47,945 nucleotides of DNA from JACKFB01 sp041389525 (GTDB lineage: Bacteria; Myxococcota_A; UBA9042; PHBI01; JACKFB01): positions 1-47,945 of the forward strand of contig JAWKRR010000055.1 in the NCBI GenBank assembly GCA_041389525.1, in the 5' to 3' direction. This document shows positions 17,909-26,852 of the stretch, piece by piece. Position 1 is the stretch's first letter. Each line of letters starts with the position of its first letter. Both the position numbers and the translations under genes were made by a program. The notes below the pieces were generated by a model, which saw nothing but the letters and a program-made list of their open reading frames with translations, was not told the origin of the DNA and ran no database searches.

Positions 17909-18030
17909 TGGGCGGACTCTAGTCGGATGATGCGGCGCTCGCCACCGACCTGGCGCCACTTGGCGCCGTGCCCGCCATTTCTCCATCTGCTGCGGGAGGA
18001 ATCCAACGAACGCGCGAAGAGGTTGCCTCG

Positions 18031-18059
18031 TTGTCTTCTCAAAAATTGCGGCATATGAT
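18031..18059 (+). promoter_or_regulatory. Sigma-70-like promoter of the metalloprotease operon
   Basis: TTGTCT (18031-18036) and TATGAT (18054-18059) with a 17-base spacer match the consensus boxes at 4/6 and 5/6 positions. The spacer is AT-rich for this genome. Transcription would start near 18066, about 120 bases before the ATG at 18187. Confidence 0.55.
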
Positions 18060-18186
18060 CCGGGCATCTCGGTAGCGGTCGGATCCCCATCACTCAGCAC
18101 GTCCCCGTCGGGCGTTTCGCGTCGAAGAAGACTTCGGCGCACGCACCCGTTACGTGGGCCTGCGACCGCACTCGGAGAGGTTGATC

Positions 18187-19899
18187 ATGCCGGAATATGT
18201 TCAGACCGCAGATCAGGACAAAGAGCGAGCCCAAGCCGACCAGGAGGTCGCGCCCGAGGTAGGGGGTGAGCAGAAGCTCGACCCATTTGAGCCGAACATG
18301 GACGGTCCGGAGGTCGAGCTGGCCGCCGACCACGCGCTCGCCAAGCAAGAGCTGGACCAGCCCGAGCGGGACGTCTGGAACTCGATCAAGGGGTTCTTCT
18401 CGAAGAAGAAGAAGGAGCAGCCCGAGCCGACTCCGGAGGTCGTGTCGGTCGTGGTCAAGAAGGTGACCGTCGTCGCCAAGAAGAAGAAGGAGGTCGCCGA
18501 GGCGCCGCAATCCACGCCGGAGACCAAGGGCACCGCGCCCGTGGTGGCGACGCCGACGACCACCCCGGTCGTGAAGCCGGAGACGACGACGCCCGAGGTG
18601 TCGACCCCGGTCTCGTCGCCCGCGCCGACCAAGGCGCTGCCGCTCACCCCGCTCGAGCAGGTGAAGAAGGAGATCGCCGACGGGCAGCCGGACAAGGCGC
18701 GGGACCTGCTGAAGACACAGAGCCCCGGCAACCGCGCGACGGTGTGGGCGGGGCTCAGCGACGGGGAACGCAAGGCCGTCGCCGACGTGATCACCAAGAG
18801 CAAGATGAGCGTCGGGCTGCTCAAGGAGCTCTTCGACGTGACGCCCGACTCGGACCTGCCGGCCCTCTACCGGTTGTTCGACGTGCGCTTCGGCGTGAAG
18901 GTCGGTCAGTCGAAGCTGGACACCGGCGCGGACTGGGACGCGGTGGGGCTGCGGCGCTGCTGGGTGGTGCTGCAGGACCTGCCCGAGGAGCATGTGCGCG
19001 GCAACAAGTGGCTCGTGCACTGGACGCGCTACGCCGGTGGCGGCTCGGCGGGCGGTTACTACGCCGAGGGCCACAAAGAGTCCTCGATGAGCTACGGCAG
19101 CGACAAGATCGACTCGAAGAACGGCGCGGCCGACAAGGGCGATCCGCTGTATCGCGTCGTGCGCTTCGACAAGGTGGTGCGGCACGAGGTCGGGCACGCG
19201 GTCGACAAGGCGGTCGGCGGCTCCGCGGCCTACTGCATCGGGAACTCTGGCGGCGGCAAGTGGGAGGAGCACGGCTCGCCCACGCTGCCCCTGGTCGAGA
19301 CCATCGTGGCGGCTGCCGGGGGCGCCATCTCGAAGCTCAAGGATGAGCACAAGGCCTTGGTCATGGACGCCATCTTGCGGGCGATGAAGGCCGGAGCGCC
19401 TGAGAAGACCAAGACGAACATCCAGAAGCTGGCCATCATGAAGGCGCCCAAGAAGGGCGAGAAGGCCGAGGTGGACGCGACCGCGCTGGCCAACATCCTG
19501 GCCGACCCGACGGTGACTACCTCGGAGACGAGCGGGACCGGCATGAACCCTTGGTACAACGCGCCGGGGCAGGGCGTGGACGTCGGCGGGCGGCACTATC
19601 AGGCGAGCTACGGCAAGACCTGGGTCTCCTACGAGAAGAGCTCGCTGGCGCGGAAGGTCTCGACCTACCAGCACCGCGCGCCGGGCGAGTGGTTCGCCGA
19701 GGCGTACGCGACCTACTTCCAGCCCGACAAGGACGGGAAGGTCGGCACCCTGCTGGCGGCGCGGGACGCCGGCACGAAGACGTGGTTCGACGCCAACGTG
19801 CTGCCCCAGGAGAAAAAAGAGGTAACGCCGGTCGTCCCCGAGAAGAAGGAGACGCCCGCGCCGGACACCACCGGCGGAAACCCGGGGAAGAAGACCTGA
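18187..19899 (+). CDS. Lethal-factor-like gluzincin metalloprotease, putative effector or toxin
   Basis: A 570-residue soluble protein without a signal peptide. Residues 1-160 are low-complexity and charged (KKKK blocks, then Thr/Pro/Val repeats), resembling a flexible translocation or linker region. The C-terminal part is a zinc peptidase: HEVGH at 333-337 (HExxH, followed by AVDKAVGG) and, about 165 residues later, GEWFAEAYATYF, where Glu501 or Glu505 can be the third ligand. This pairing closely resembles the anthrax lethal factor type (HEFGH ... EFFAEAF). A long insert lies between the two motifs, and the end is Lys/Pro-rich. The ATG at 18187 has GGAGAGG upstream. It is first in an operon with a lipoprotein, a CpXC protein and an AAA+ ATPase. 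Metalloprotease is supported by motif; toxin or effector is inference. Confidence 0.75.
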   Translation: MPEYVQTADQDKERAQADQEVAPEVGGEQKLDPFEPNMDGPEVELAADHALAKQELDQPERDVWNSIKGFFSKKKKEQPEPTPEVVSVVVKKVTVVAKKKKEVAEAPQSTPETKGTAPVVATPTTTPVVKPETTTPEVSTPVSSPAPTKALPLTPLEQVKKEIADGQPDKARDLLKTQSPGNRATVWAGLSDGERKAVADVITKSKMSVGLLKELFDVTPDSDLPALYRLFDVRFGVKVGQSKLDTGADWDAVGLRRCWVVLQDLPEEHVRGNKWLVHWTRYAGGGSAGGYYAEGHKESSMSYGSDKIDSKNGAADKGDPLYRVVRFDKVVRHEVGHAVDKAVGGSAAYCIGNSGGGKWEEHGSPTLPLVETIVAAAGGAISKLKDEHKALVMDAILRAMKAGAPEKTKTNIQKLAIMKAPKKGEKAEVDATALANILADPTVTTSETSGTGMNPWYNAPGQGVDVGGRHYQASYGKTWVSYEKSSLARKVSTYQHRAPGEWFAEAYATYFQPDKDGKVGTLLAARDAGTKTWFDANVLPQEKKEVTPVVPEKKETPAPDTTGGNPGKKT

Positions 19900-19907
19900 G
19901 TCGCGGC

Positions 19908-20639
19908 ATGGCACCGAGCAACCGTTGGCGGTTTGGGCTGGTGGCCGCGCTGACCTGGGCGGCGTTTGCGGCCGGGTGCGGCGGCTGCCGGCATCGGACC
20001 GACGGCGCCACCGAGACCGGCGAAACCAGCGAGAGAACGACGAGCGGCACGCCCGAGTCGCGGGACAAGCCGGCGGATGCCGTGAGGCGCGGCCACGAGG
20101 AGCGGGAACCCATGGATCAGCAGGCAGTGACGAAGGCGGTGCGCGCAGCGATCGGTGCGCCGACGGCGGAGGTGACCGTCCTCGAGGGCGTGAATTTGCC
20201 GGGCCTGAGCGTGTACTCGGCGCAGATCTCGGCGAGCCGCGGCGGCTACTCGACGGGCGTGGTGACGGCGGCGGGGGAGGTCTTCTCGAAGTTCCCCGAG
20301 TCGGCGCGTCGCGTGATGGACGCGCTGGGACCCGACGCCGGCGCGGTCCCCGTGGCGCGCGTGGTGGGCTTCCTCGAGGGCAGCGTCGACCCGACCTACC
20401 CGGCCTACAACCAGGTCGAGCTGGACAAGATCCTCAAGCCCGCCTGGCGCAGCCGCGCCGCGCTGCCGACGGTGTCAAAGGCCGCCGACGGGACGCGGGT
20501 CTACGAGTACTGGGTGCGGTGTGGCGAGCCGCCGCTGTGGCGCACGCGGCTGAGCGTGGCTCCCGGTGGCGGCGTGAGCATCTCCACCGACGACATCTGG
20601 GACATCGAGGCCGACGAGGACGACGAGGACGGGGAGTAG
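19908..20639 (+). CDS. Lipoprotein of the metalloprotease operon
   Basis: A 243-residue predicted lipoprotein with the signal sequence GLVALTWAAFAAGC-like (lipobox Cys24). A Thr/Glu/Arg-rich linker follows, then a globular domain of about 170 residues. I do not recognise the domain. It begins with a helix (QAVTKAVRAAIGAP) followed by beta-rich sequence (GLSVYSAQISASRGGYSTGVVTAAGEV) and ends in an acidic tail (DIEADEDDEDGE). The gene starts 8 bases after the metalloprotease stop and ends 4 bases before the CpXC gene, so all are probably co-transcribed. It could be an envelope partner or immunity-like protein for the protease; this is speculation from position. Confidence 0.78.
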   Translation: MAPSNRWRFGLVAALTWAAFAAGCGGCRHRTDGATETGETSERTTSGTPESRDKPADAVRRGHEEREPMDQQAVTKAVRAAIGAPTAEVTVLEGVNLPGLSVYSAQISASRGGYSTGVVTAAGEVFSKFPESARRVMDALGPDAGAVPVARVVGFLEGSVDPTYPAYNQVELDKILKPAWRSRAALPTVSKAADGTRVYEYWVRCGEPPLWRTRLSVAPGGGVSISTDDIWDIEADEDDEDGE

Positions 20640-20643
20640 CCGC

Positions 20644-21411
20644 GTGTCGACCTTCGTCGAGGTGCCGATCACCTGTCCGCACTGCCAGCGGGTGACCACG
20701 CGCACAATCGCCACGTCGATCAACGGCCCGCGCATCCCGGAGGTCGTCGGCGACATCCGCGACGGGACCTTCCAGGTCTTCACCTGCCCGGGCTGCCACC
20801 AGCGCTACGAGGTCGACGAGGCGCTGGCCTTCATCGACTTCGACCGCGGCCACTGGGTCACGATGTACCCGGCGGCGTGGGAGCACGGTTGGCGCGGCTG
20901 GGAGGCGGAGGCGGACCGCAACTATCTGGACACGATGGTGAATTACGCGGCGCCGGCGGCCGCGGAGCTTGGCGAGGGCCTGTGGCGGCGCACGGTGTTC
21001 GGGCTCGAAGCGCTGCGCGAGAAGCTCGCCATCGCGGCCCACGACTTGGACGACGTGGCGGTCGAGGCCCTCAAACTGGATCTCATGCGCTCGGTCTCGG
21101 GGCTGGTCTTGAGCCCCGCGGCGCGCCCGCGCTTCGTGGAGATCGACGGCGACACGCTGCTCTTTCGCGCGATGGGCGCGGGGGACGACCCCGACACCGC
21201 CGAGTCGCCCGCGGGACGCGCGGTCTTGGGAGTCGAGCGGGCGCAGTATGACGTCGTCTTAGGGGACGCGTGGCAGCCGACGCGCGAGAAACTAGCCGCT
21301 GGGACCTACGTGGATCTCGGGCGCTTGCTCCTCGACGGAGGCGACGCGGACGCGGCCATCACGATGCTGGCAGGCCCACGCGCCGCTGCGGTCGAAGACT
21401 TCGGCGAATGA
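20644..21411 (+). CDS. CpXC-domain zinc-ribbon protein
   Basis: A 255-residue cytoplasmic protein. Cys11-Pro-His-Cys14 and Cys48-Pro-Gly-Cys51 form a four-cysteine zinc ribbon typical of the CpXC domain, whose function is not established. Around it are the usual VPITCPHC and GTFQVFTCPGCHQRYEVDEAL contexts. The remaining 180 residues are acidic and helical, and end with a short TPR-like repeat (YVDLGRLLLDGGDADAAITML). The GTG start follows the lipoprotein stop by 4 bases. The stop overlaps the AAA+ ATPase start (ATGA), so the two are translationally coupled and perhaps act together. Confidence 0.85.
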   Translation: MSTFVEVPITCPHCQRVTTRTIATSINGPRIPEVVGDIRDGTFQVFTCPGCHQRYEVDEALAFIDFDRGHWVTMYPAAWEHGWRGWEAEADRNYLDTMVNYAAPAAAELGEGLWRRTVFGLEALREKLAIAAHDLDDVAVEALKLDLMRSVSGLVLSPAARPRFVEIDGDTLLFRAMGAGDDPDTAESPAGRAVLGVERAQYDVVLGDAWQPTREKLAAGTYVDLGRLLLDGGDADAAITMLAGPRAAAVEDFGE

Positions 21412-23432
21412 CGACGCGGCTCGACGAGGCGCTCTCCACAGCGCGCGAGGCCGCGGAGTTGCGGCTCAAGCGGGTGTGGTGTCACCGCAAGAAGGTCGCG
21501 CCTCCGCACGAGGTCGGGACCGCACTCCTCGAGCTGCGCGGCGCGCCGCTGCCGCCGCCCCTCGAGGAGTGGGCCGAGCGCATGGGCCTGTCGCCCGTCG
21601 AGGTCGACGTGTTCTCGACCTTGGCGGCGCTCTACACCGAGCGGGACCTGGGGATGCAGGTCGGCGAGCTGCTTGCCACCTACGGCAGGACGACGCCGAC
21701 TCTCTCCATTATTGGACTGATGCTGGACCATGTTTGGAGCACGCTCGAGGTCCACGAGGCGCTCGGAGCGGACGGCGCGCTCCGCAGTCTGGGGCTGGTC
21801 GAGCTGCTGGACGGCGCCTCGCCCTTCGCCGAGCGGCGGGTCAGCGTGGCCGACTGGGCCGTGCGTTCGTTGGCGGGCCTGCCGCCCGAGATCCCGGAGC
21901 TGCTGCGACCCCTGAGCTTCTGGATGGCCGACGCCGAGCTGCCGCTGCCTCACATCGACAAGACGCTGCTCAGCACGGTGAGCGGGCAGCTGGCCCTGGG
22001 CGCCGGCACCCGCACGGTGGTCTTCGAGGGCGACCGCGGCGCGGGGCGCAAGCAGATTGGGCGCGTCATGGCCGGCCGGCCGCTGCTCGCCGCCGACCTG
22101 ACCCTGGCGAACGGCGACGAGGCGACCTTCACGGCCGTGGTGCAGACCGCGCTGGGCTTCTCGCTGGCCCACGGCGCGCTGCCCTGGTTTGAGCTTGGCG
22201 AGGGCCGCGACGTCAACGGGGCCTCGGTGTATCGCAGCGCCGACGAGGAGGTCACCGCGCGCCCGTCGGACAGCGGCGCGCGACCGACCTGGCGCGAGCG
22301 ACGCATCCTCGCGGCGCGCCTCGACGGCTATGGCGCGCCGACGGCCGTCAGCGTGGGGCCGCACGATGGCTGGCGCTGGGGCTCGGGGGGGCAGCCGAGC
22401 GTGCGCGTCGTCACGCCGCACTCCGACCTCCCGATTCAGGAGCGCGCGTGGGGCGAGGTGAGCACGGAGCTACGCATCGCGCTCGAACCCGCGGTGATGG
22501 CGCGCCGCTTTCCGCTGTCGGTCCGCGGCATTCGCCGGGTGGCCGAGCGGGTCGACGCGCGGCAGCGGGCGGGCCTCGACGTGTCGGTCGCGTCGCTCTT
22601 GGACGAGGCGCGCGAGGGGCTGCGGCAGGACACGGGCATGCTGGCGCGGCCTGTGACGACGGACCTGACCTGGGACGACCTGGTGTTGCCTGACGATTTG
22701 AGGACGCAGATCGACGAGGTCATCGTCTCGGCGCGCCACCGGGCGACGGTGCTCGACCGCTACGGGATGCGGCGCTGGGGTAAGGGCGGCTTCCACATTC
22801 TGCTCGCCGGCGAGCCCGGGACCGGCAAGACGACCCTGGCGACGCTGCTTGGAAAGGCGCTGGACCGCGAGACGCTGCAGGTCAATCTGGACCAGGTCTT
22901 TTCTCGCTACGTGGGCGAGACGGAGAAGCACCTCGTGCGCGTCTTCGCGCTGGCGGAGCGGTCGCAGTCGCTGCTGCTCCTCGACGAGGCCGACGCGCTG
23001 CTGGCTCAGCGCACCGACGTCAAGCAGGCCAACGACCGCTTCGGCAACTTGGCGGTCAACGTCGTGCTGCAGTTGATGGAGCAGTACGACGTCATCAGCG
23101 TGGCGACGACGAACCGCGAGTCGGGCCTCGACGAGGCCAGCACGCGCCGCTTCAGCTACCGCTTTACGATCCCGCCGCCCGATGTGGGCCAGCGCGCGCG
23201 GCTCTTTCGCAAGATGCGCCCGACCGGCGTGGTGTTCGACGATGACCTCGACTGGGACTGGCTGGCCGAGAAGGTCGAGGTCTCCGGCGGCCTCATCCGC
23301 AACATCATGATGCGGATGGCGGCGCTGGCGGCCGCGAACGGCGACGTGCTCACCCAAGAGCTCGCCTCCGCGGCCGTGAACCGCGAGATGATGCAGCTTG
23401 GCCGCCTGCCGATTCGCCTCGACGAGGACTGA
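21408..23432 (+). CDS. Two-module AAA+ ATPase with degenerate first module
   Basis: A 674-residue protein. An N-terminal helical domain (about 1-190) precedes a first ATPase-like module whose P-loop is GDRGAGRK (208-215); the Walker lysine position is Arg and the following Ser/Thr is Lys, so it probably cannot hydrolyse ATP. The second module is canonical: GEPGTGKT (468-475), VGETEK in the pore-loop/helix region, Walker B LLLLDEAD (522-529), a sensor-1 SVATTN and an arginine-finger-like TRRF. One dead plus one live module is the layout of ATPases associated with extracellular contractile injection systems, although no such genes are in the window. It is the last gene of the metalloprotease operon, overlapping the CpXC stop by 4 bases. 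It could unfold or load the metalloprotease. Confidence 0.88.
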   Translation: MTTRLDEALSTAREAAELRLKRVWCHRKKVAPPHEVGTALLELRGAPLPPPLEEWAERMGLSPVEVDVFSTLAALYTERDLGMQVGELLATYGRTTPTLSIIGLMLDHVWSTLEVHEALGADGALRSLGLVELLDGASPFAERRVSVADWAVRSLAGLPPEIPELLRPLSFWMADAELPLPHIDKTLLSTVSGQLALGAGTRTVVFEGDRGAGRKQIGRVMAGRPLLAADLTLANGDEATFTAVVQTALGFSLAHGALPWFELGEGRDVNGASVYRSADEEVTARPSDSGARPTWRERRILAARLDGYGAPTAVSVGPHDGWRWGSGGQPSVRVVTPHSDLPIQERAWGEVSTELRIALEPAVMARRFPLSVRGIRRVAERVDARQRAGLDVSVASLLDEAREGLRQDTGMLARPVTTDLTWDDLVLPDDLRTQIDEVIVSARHRATVLDRYGMRRWGKGGFHILLAGEPGTGKTTLATLLGKALDRETLQVNLDQVFSRYVGETEKHLVRVFALAERSQSLLLLDEADALLAQRTDVKQANDRFGNLAVNVVLQLMEQYDVISVATTNRESGLDEASTRRFSYRFTIPPPDVGQRARLFRKMRPTGVVFDDDLDWDWLAEKVEVSGGLIRNIMMRMAALAAANGDVLTQELASAAVNREMMQLGRLPIRLDED

Positions 23433-23498
23433 GCTACGCTGTGTCATCCGGGCACGCCCCGCTTGACGGCGCGCCCCGGGATCGCTAGTGCCGCGGGC

Positions 23499-25604
23499 AT
23501 GACGCGACGCGACACCACGACCGAGATCGCCTCTGACCTGGGCCTCCCGCAGGCGGGCGTGGCGGCCGTGATGGCGCTGCTCGACGAGGGGGCCACGGTG
23601 CCCTTCATCGCGCGCTACCGGAAGGAGCGCACGGGGTCCCTGGACGAGGTGCAGATCCGCGATATCGCAGAGCGCAAGCAGGCGCTGGCGGACCTCGCGG
23701 CGCGGCTCAAGACCGTCGAGGCGGCCATCGCCGAGCAGGGCGCGTTGGACCCGCGGCTGCTGGAGCGCTTGCGGGCCTGCCGCACGAAGGCGGAACTGGA
23801 GGACCTGTACGCGCCCTTCAAGAAGAGCCGGAAGACCCGGGCGGACAAGGCGCGGGAGGCCGGGTACGGGCCGCTGGCGGACCTGATTCTGCGGCAGGTC
23901 GACCGCTTGGAGCGCCGCCCCGACCCGGAGGCGCTGGCCGGCGCGCAGGACATCGTGGCGGAGGAGCTGGCGAACCGGCCCGAGCTGCGCAGCCTGCTCC
24001 GGGAGGCGCTCTCGCAGCACGGCGAGCTCAGCGCGAAGAAGAAGCGGACCGCGCCCGCCGGGCCCTCGGCCTTTGAGGGGTTCTACGCGTTCGCCGAGCC
24101 CGTCGCCCGCGTCCCGCCGCACCGCTACCTCGCGATTTGCCGAGGCGAGAGCGAGGGGTTTTTGAGCGTGTCGGTGAGCGTGGATCTCGGGCGGGCGGTC
24201 GAAAACGTGCTGCGCCGGGTGCGCTACGAGCCGCGTTCGCCGCTGGGGCCGGCGCTGCGTGACGCGGTCGAGGACAGCCTCAAGCGGCTGCTGATCCCGG
24301 CGGCGGAAACTGCAGTGCGCGGCGCGCTCAAGGAGCGGTCGGACAGGGCGTCCATCGGCGTGTTCGGCCAGAACCTGGAGGCGCTGCTTATGGCGGCGCC
24401 GCTGGGCGCGCACAAGGTGTTGGGGGTGGACCCCGGGATACGCACGGGCTGTAAGTGCGCGGTGGTCGCGGCCACCGGCGAGGTGCTGGCGGAGGCGACG
24501 CTCTACCTGGTCGGGCGCGAGGACCCGCGCTCGCTCGACACGCTGCGCGCGCTGCTGACGACTCATGCGCCCCACGCGGTGGCGGTCGGCAACGGGGCCG
24601 GCGGGCGCGAGGCGGAGGCGGCGATCCGCGCGGCGGTCAAAGCCCACGCGCCCGAGACCGTCGTCGTCAGCGTCAACGAGGCCGGCGCCAGCGTCTACAG
24701 CGCCTCGGACGTCGCCCGCGCCGAGCTGCCCGAGATGGACGTGACCGTGCGCGGGGCGGTCTCCATCGCGCGCCGGCTGCAGGACCCGCTGGCCGAGCTT
24801 GTGAAGATCGACCCCAAGGCCATCGGCGTGGGGCAGTACCAGCACGACGTGGACCAGGGCGCGCTGCGGCAGCGGCTGTCGGACATCGTCGAGAGCTGCG
24901 TGAACCGCGTGGGCGTGGACCTGGGGACCGCGAGCGCGCCGCTGCTGGCGTGCGTCGCGGGCATCGGCCCGAAGCTGTCGCAGGCGATCGTGGCCGAGCG
25001 GGCGCGGCGGGGGCCCTTTCGCAGCCGGGCCGCGCTGCTGGAGGTGCCGGGCCTGGGCGCGAAGACCTACGAGCAATGCGCTGGGTTTTTGAGGGTGCGC
25101 GGGGCCGCGAACGCCCTGGACGGCTCGGCGGTTCACCCAGAGCGCTACGGGCTGGTCGAGCGGATGGCCAAGGACCTGGGCGTGCCGCTGGGCCGCTTGG
25201 TGGGCGACGCGGCCCTCGCCCAGAGCCTGCGTCTGGAGCAGTACGTAGCGGCCGATCTCGGGCTGCCGACCTTGCGAGACATCGTCGCCGAGTTGGCCAA
25301 GCCGGGCCGCGACCCTCGGGATGCGTTCGAGGCGCCGAGGTTTCGCCAGGACATCCATTCGGTCGACGACCTCGCCGAGGGCATGGTGTTGGAGGGCGCG
25401 GTCACGAACGTCACGGACTTCGGCGCCTTCGTGGATATCGGCGTGCATCAGGACGGGCTGGTGCACGTGTCGAAGCTGGCCGAGGGCTTCGTCCGCGATC
25501 CGCACAGCGTGGTGCGGGCGGGCGATCGGGTCACCGTCCGCGTGCTGGGTGTGGACGCGAAGCGAAAGCGCGTCTCGCTGGAGCGCCTGCCCAAGGGCGG
25601 TTGA
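23499..25604 (+). CDS. tex: Tex family RNA-binding transcription accessory protein
   Basis: A 701-residue Tex protein, slightly shorter than the usual 720-780. Domains in order: N-terminal helical Tex domain (GATVPFIARYRKERTGSLDEVQIRDI, about 30-60); YqgF-like RNase H fold (VLGVDPGIRTGCKCAVV, about 305-325); the conserved SVYSASDVARAELP block; a helix-hairpin-helix region (FRSRAALLEVPGLGAKTYEQCAGFLR); and a C-terminal S1 domain (EGAVTNVTDFGAFVDIGVHQDGLVHVSKL). Tex binds RNA and modulates transcription. The ATG at 23499 is used because the Tex N-terminus starts there. It lies 66 bases after the ATPase gene, so it may be independent. Confidence 0.95.
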   Translation: MTRRDTTTEIASDLGLPQAGVAAVMALLDEGATVPFIARYRKERTGSLDEVQIRDIAERKQALADLAARLKTVEAAIAEQGALDPRLLERLRACRTKAELEDLYAPFKKSRKTRADKAREAGYGPLADLILRQVDRLERRPDPEALAGAQDIVAEELANRPELRSLLREALSQHGELSAKKKRTAPAGPSAFEGFYAFAEPVARVPPHRYLAICRGESEGFLSVSVSVDLGRAVENVLRRVRYEPRSPLGPALRDAVEDSLKRLLIPAAETAVRGALKERSDRASIGVFGQNLEALLMAAPLGAHKVLGVDPGIRTGCKCAVVAATGEVLAEATLYLVGREDPRSLDTLRALLTTHAPHAVAVGNGAGGREAEAAIRAAVKAHAPETVVVSVNEAGASVYSASDVARAELPEMDVTVRGAVSIARRLQDPLAELVKIDPKAIGVGQYQHDVDQGALRQRLSDIVESCVNRVGVDLGTASAPLLACVAGIGPKLSQAIVAERARRGPFRSRAALLEVPGLGAKTYEQCAGFLRVRGAANALDGSAVHPERYGLVERMAKDLGVPLGRLVGDAALAQSLRLEQYVAADLGLPTLRDIVAELAKPGRDPRDAFEAPRFRQDIHSVDDLAEGMVLEGAVTNVTDFGAFVDIGVHQDGLVHVSKLAEGFVRDPHSVVRAGDRVTVRVLGVDAKRKRVSLERLPKGG

Positions 25605-25639
25605 GGCCGGCGGGCGGCCGGACGCAGGCGTCGCCGGCG

Positions 25640-26188
25640 TCAGGGCAGCCCGAGGATCTTCCGGACCTCGCCCTCGAGGCTGGTCATCCCGGCGTCGAGC
25701 CCCAGCGCGACCGCTCGCTCCGCGTCCACGCCGTCGAGGAGCGCGGCCTTCAGCGCCAGCAGGGCTCCGACGCGATTGCCGCTGGCGCAGTGGAGCACGA
25801 CGGGGCCGGTCGATTTGGCCAGCGCGTGGGCCAGGAGCCGGGCGTTGGCCCGGGTGAGGCTCACCGCGCCCGCGATTGGGATGGAGACGTAGCGCAAGCC
25901 GAGGGACTCGACCAGCTCGGTCTCGTCCCACGAGCCAGGCTCGCCGGGCGGGCGCAGGTTGATGACGGTCGCGAACCCCGCCGCCTTCGCGGCCTCGAGC
26001 TGGGTCGGCGTCGGCTGACCTCCCGTGAGCAGCGAGGGCGAGGGACTGCGCTCGTTCGGCAGGCGGAGCGACCTAGGCCCGCCGGGGGGCGCCTCGGCCA
26101 CGGGCGTCGCGGCCGCGCAGGCGCCGACGAGCAGCGACGCGCCGAGAATCGCCAGTCCTGACCTGATGATTGTTCCCCGCGACCTCAT
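25640..26188 (-). CDS. Lipoprotein dual-specificity/tyrosine phosphatase-like protein
   Basis: A 182-residue predicted lipoprotein (signal ending LLVGAC, Cys24) with a cysteine-phosphatase fold. The signature HCASGNRVG (132-141) contains the nucleophile Cys134 and Arg139 (HCx5R). Upstream, LLTGGQPTPTQLEAAKAAGFATVINLRP matches the DSP/BLH-type family (GQP, TVINLR). The mature enzyme should be in the periplasm or on the cell surface. The ATG has GGAGG upstream. It converges on tex with 35 bases between stops. Its upstream region holds the 26365-26852 repeat array. Substrate unknown. Confidence 0.85.
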   Translation of the reverse strand: MRSRGTIIRSGLAILGASLLVGACAAATPVAEAPPGGPRSLRLPNERSPSPSLLTGGQPTPTQLEAAKAAGFATVINLRPPGEPGSWDETELVESLGLRYVSIPIAGAVSLTRANARLLAHALAKSTGPVVLHCASGNRVGALLALKAALLDGVDAERAVALGLDAGMTSLEGEVRKILGLP

Positions 26189-26364
26189 GGCGACCTCCAG
26201 AGTGTGGCTGTGAGGAGCGTGCCCTGCGAACTCAGGCTACACCACCCGCCGCCCGAGAAGCGCCGTGTTGCTCGCGTGGGCGAGCGGGCGCGAAACCGCG
26301 TGAGCGGCGACCGCTGGGGCGACCGAGCTTGACGGTCTTCGGCCGTCGGCAGAATCACCGCCCG

Positions 26365-26852
26365 AGATCGGCGACGTTCCAAAATGCCGAGGCGGCAACT
26401 GGTGTTTTGGCGGTCGGCAGACATCGACGAAAAAGTGCGTAGTGCGGGGGTCAGACACCTACGGGCCCCTATTGGCGGTCGGCAGACATCGACGAAAAAG
26501 TGCGTAGTGCGGGGGTCAGACACCTACGGGCCCTCAAAATGCCGAGGCGGCAACTGGTGTTTCGGCGGTCGGCAGACATCGACGAAAAAGTGCGTAGTGC
26601 GGGGGTCAGACACCTGCGGACCTCTATGCGTAGTGCGGGGGTCAGACACCCGCGGACCCCAAAATGCCGAGGCGGCAACTGGTGTTTTGGCGGTCGGCAG
26701 ACATCGACGAAAAAGTGCGTAGTGCGGGGGTCAGACACCTGCGGACCTCCAAGATCGGCGACGTTCCAAAATGCCGAGGCGGCAACTGGTGTTTTGGCGG
26801 TCGGCAGACATCGACGAAAAAGTGCGTAGTGAGGGGGTCAGACACCTGCGGA
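26365..26852 (+). repeat. Imperfect tandem repeat array (six-copy core)
   Basis: Six copies of a 23-bp core beginning GCGTAGTGCGGGGGTCAG lie at 26437-26459, 26502-26524, 26592-26614, 26628-26650, 26717-26739 and 26824-26846; the last has one change. Four copies of a block starting AAAATGCCGAGGCGGCAACT precede the core (26381, 26536, 26661 and 26768). Two units also have an AGATCGGCGACGTTCC leader (26365-26380, 26752-26767). Units are complete or truncated at the left, giving spacings of about 35 to 125 bp. Frames through it encode only repetitive peptides, so I treat it as non-coding. It is not CRISPR-like, because there are no unique equal-length spacers. Confidence 0.9.

Noticed and set aside
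18094..19914. Long minus-strand open frame opposite the metalloprotease gene
   Set aside because: The composition (Arg/Leu/His repeats) mirrors the codons of the real plus-strand gene, and no motif is seen.
23445..23485. GC-rich partial inverted repeat between the ATPase and tex genes
   Set aside because: Pairing is interrupted and no T-tract follows, so a terminator call is not supported.
22470..25931. A very long open frame on the minus strand opposite the ATPase and tex genes
   Set aside because: It is antisense to two well-supported genes, its translation is Arg/His/Pro/Ala-rich with no domain, and such frames are expected in GC-rich DNA.
26365..26852. Possible CRISPR array
   Set aside because: Unit lengths vary, there are no unique spacers of constant size, and no cas genes are present.
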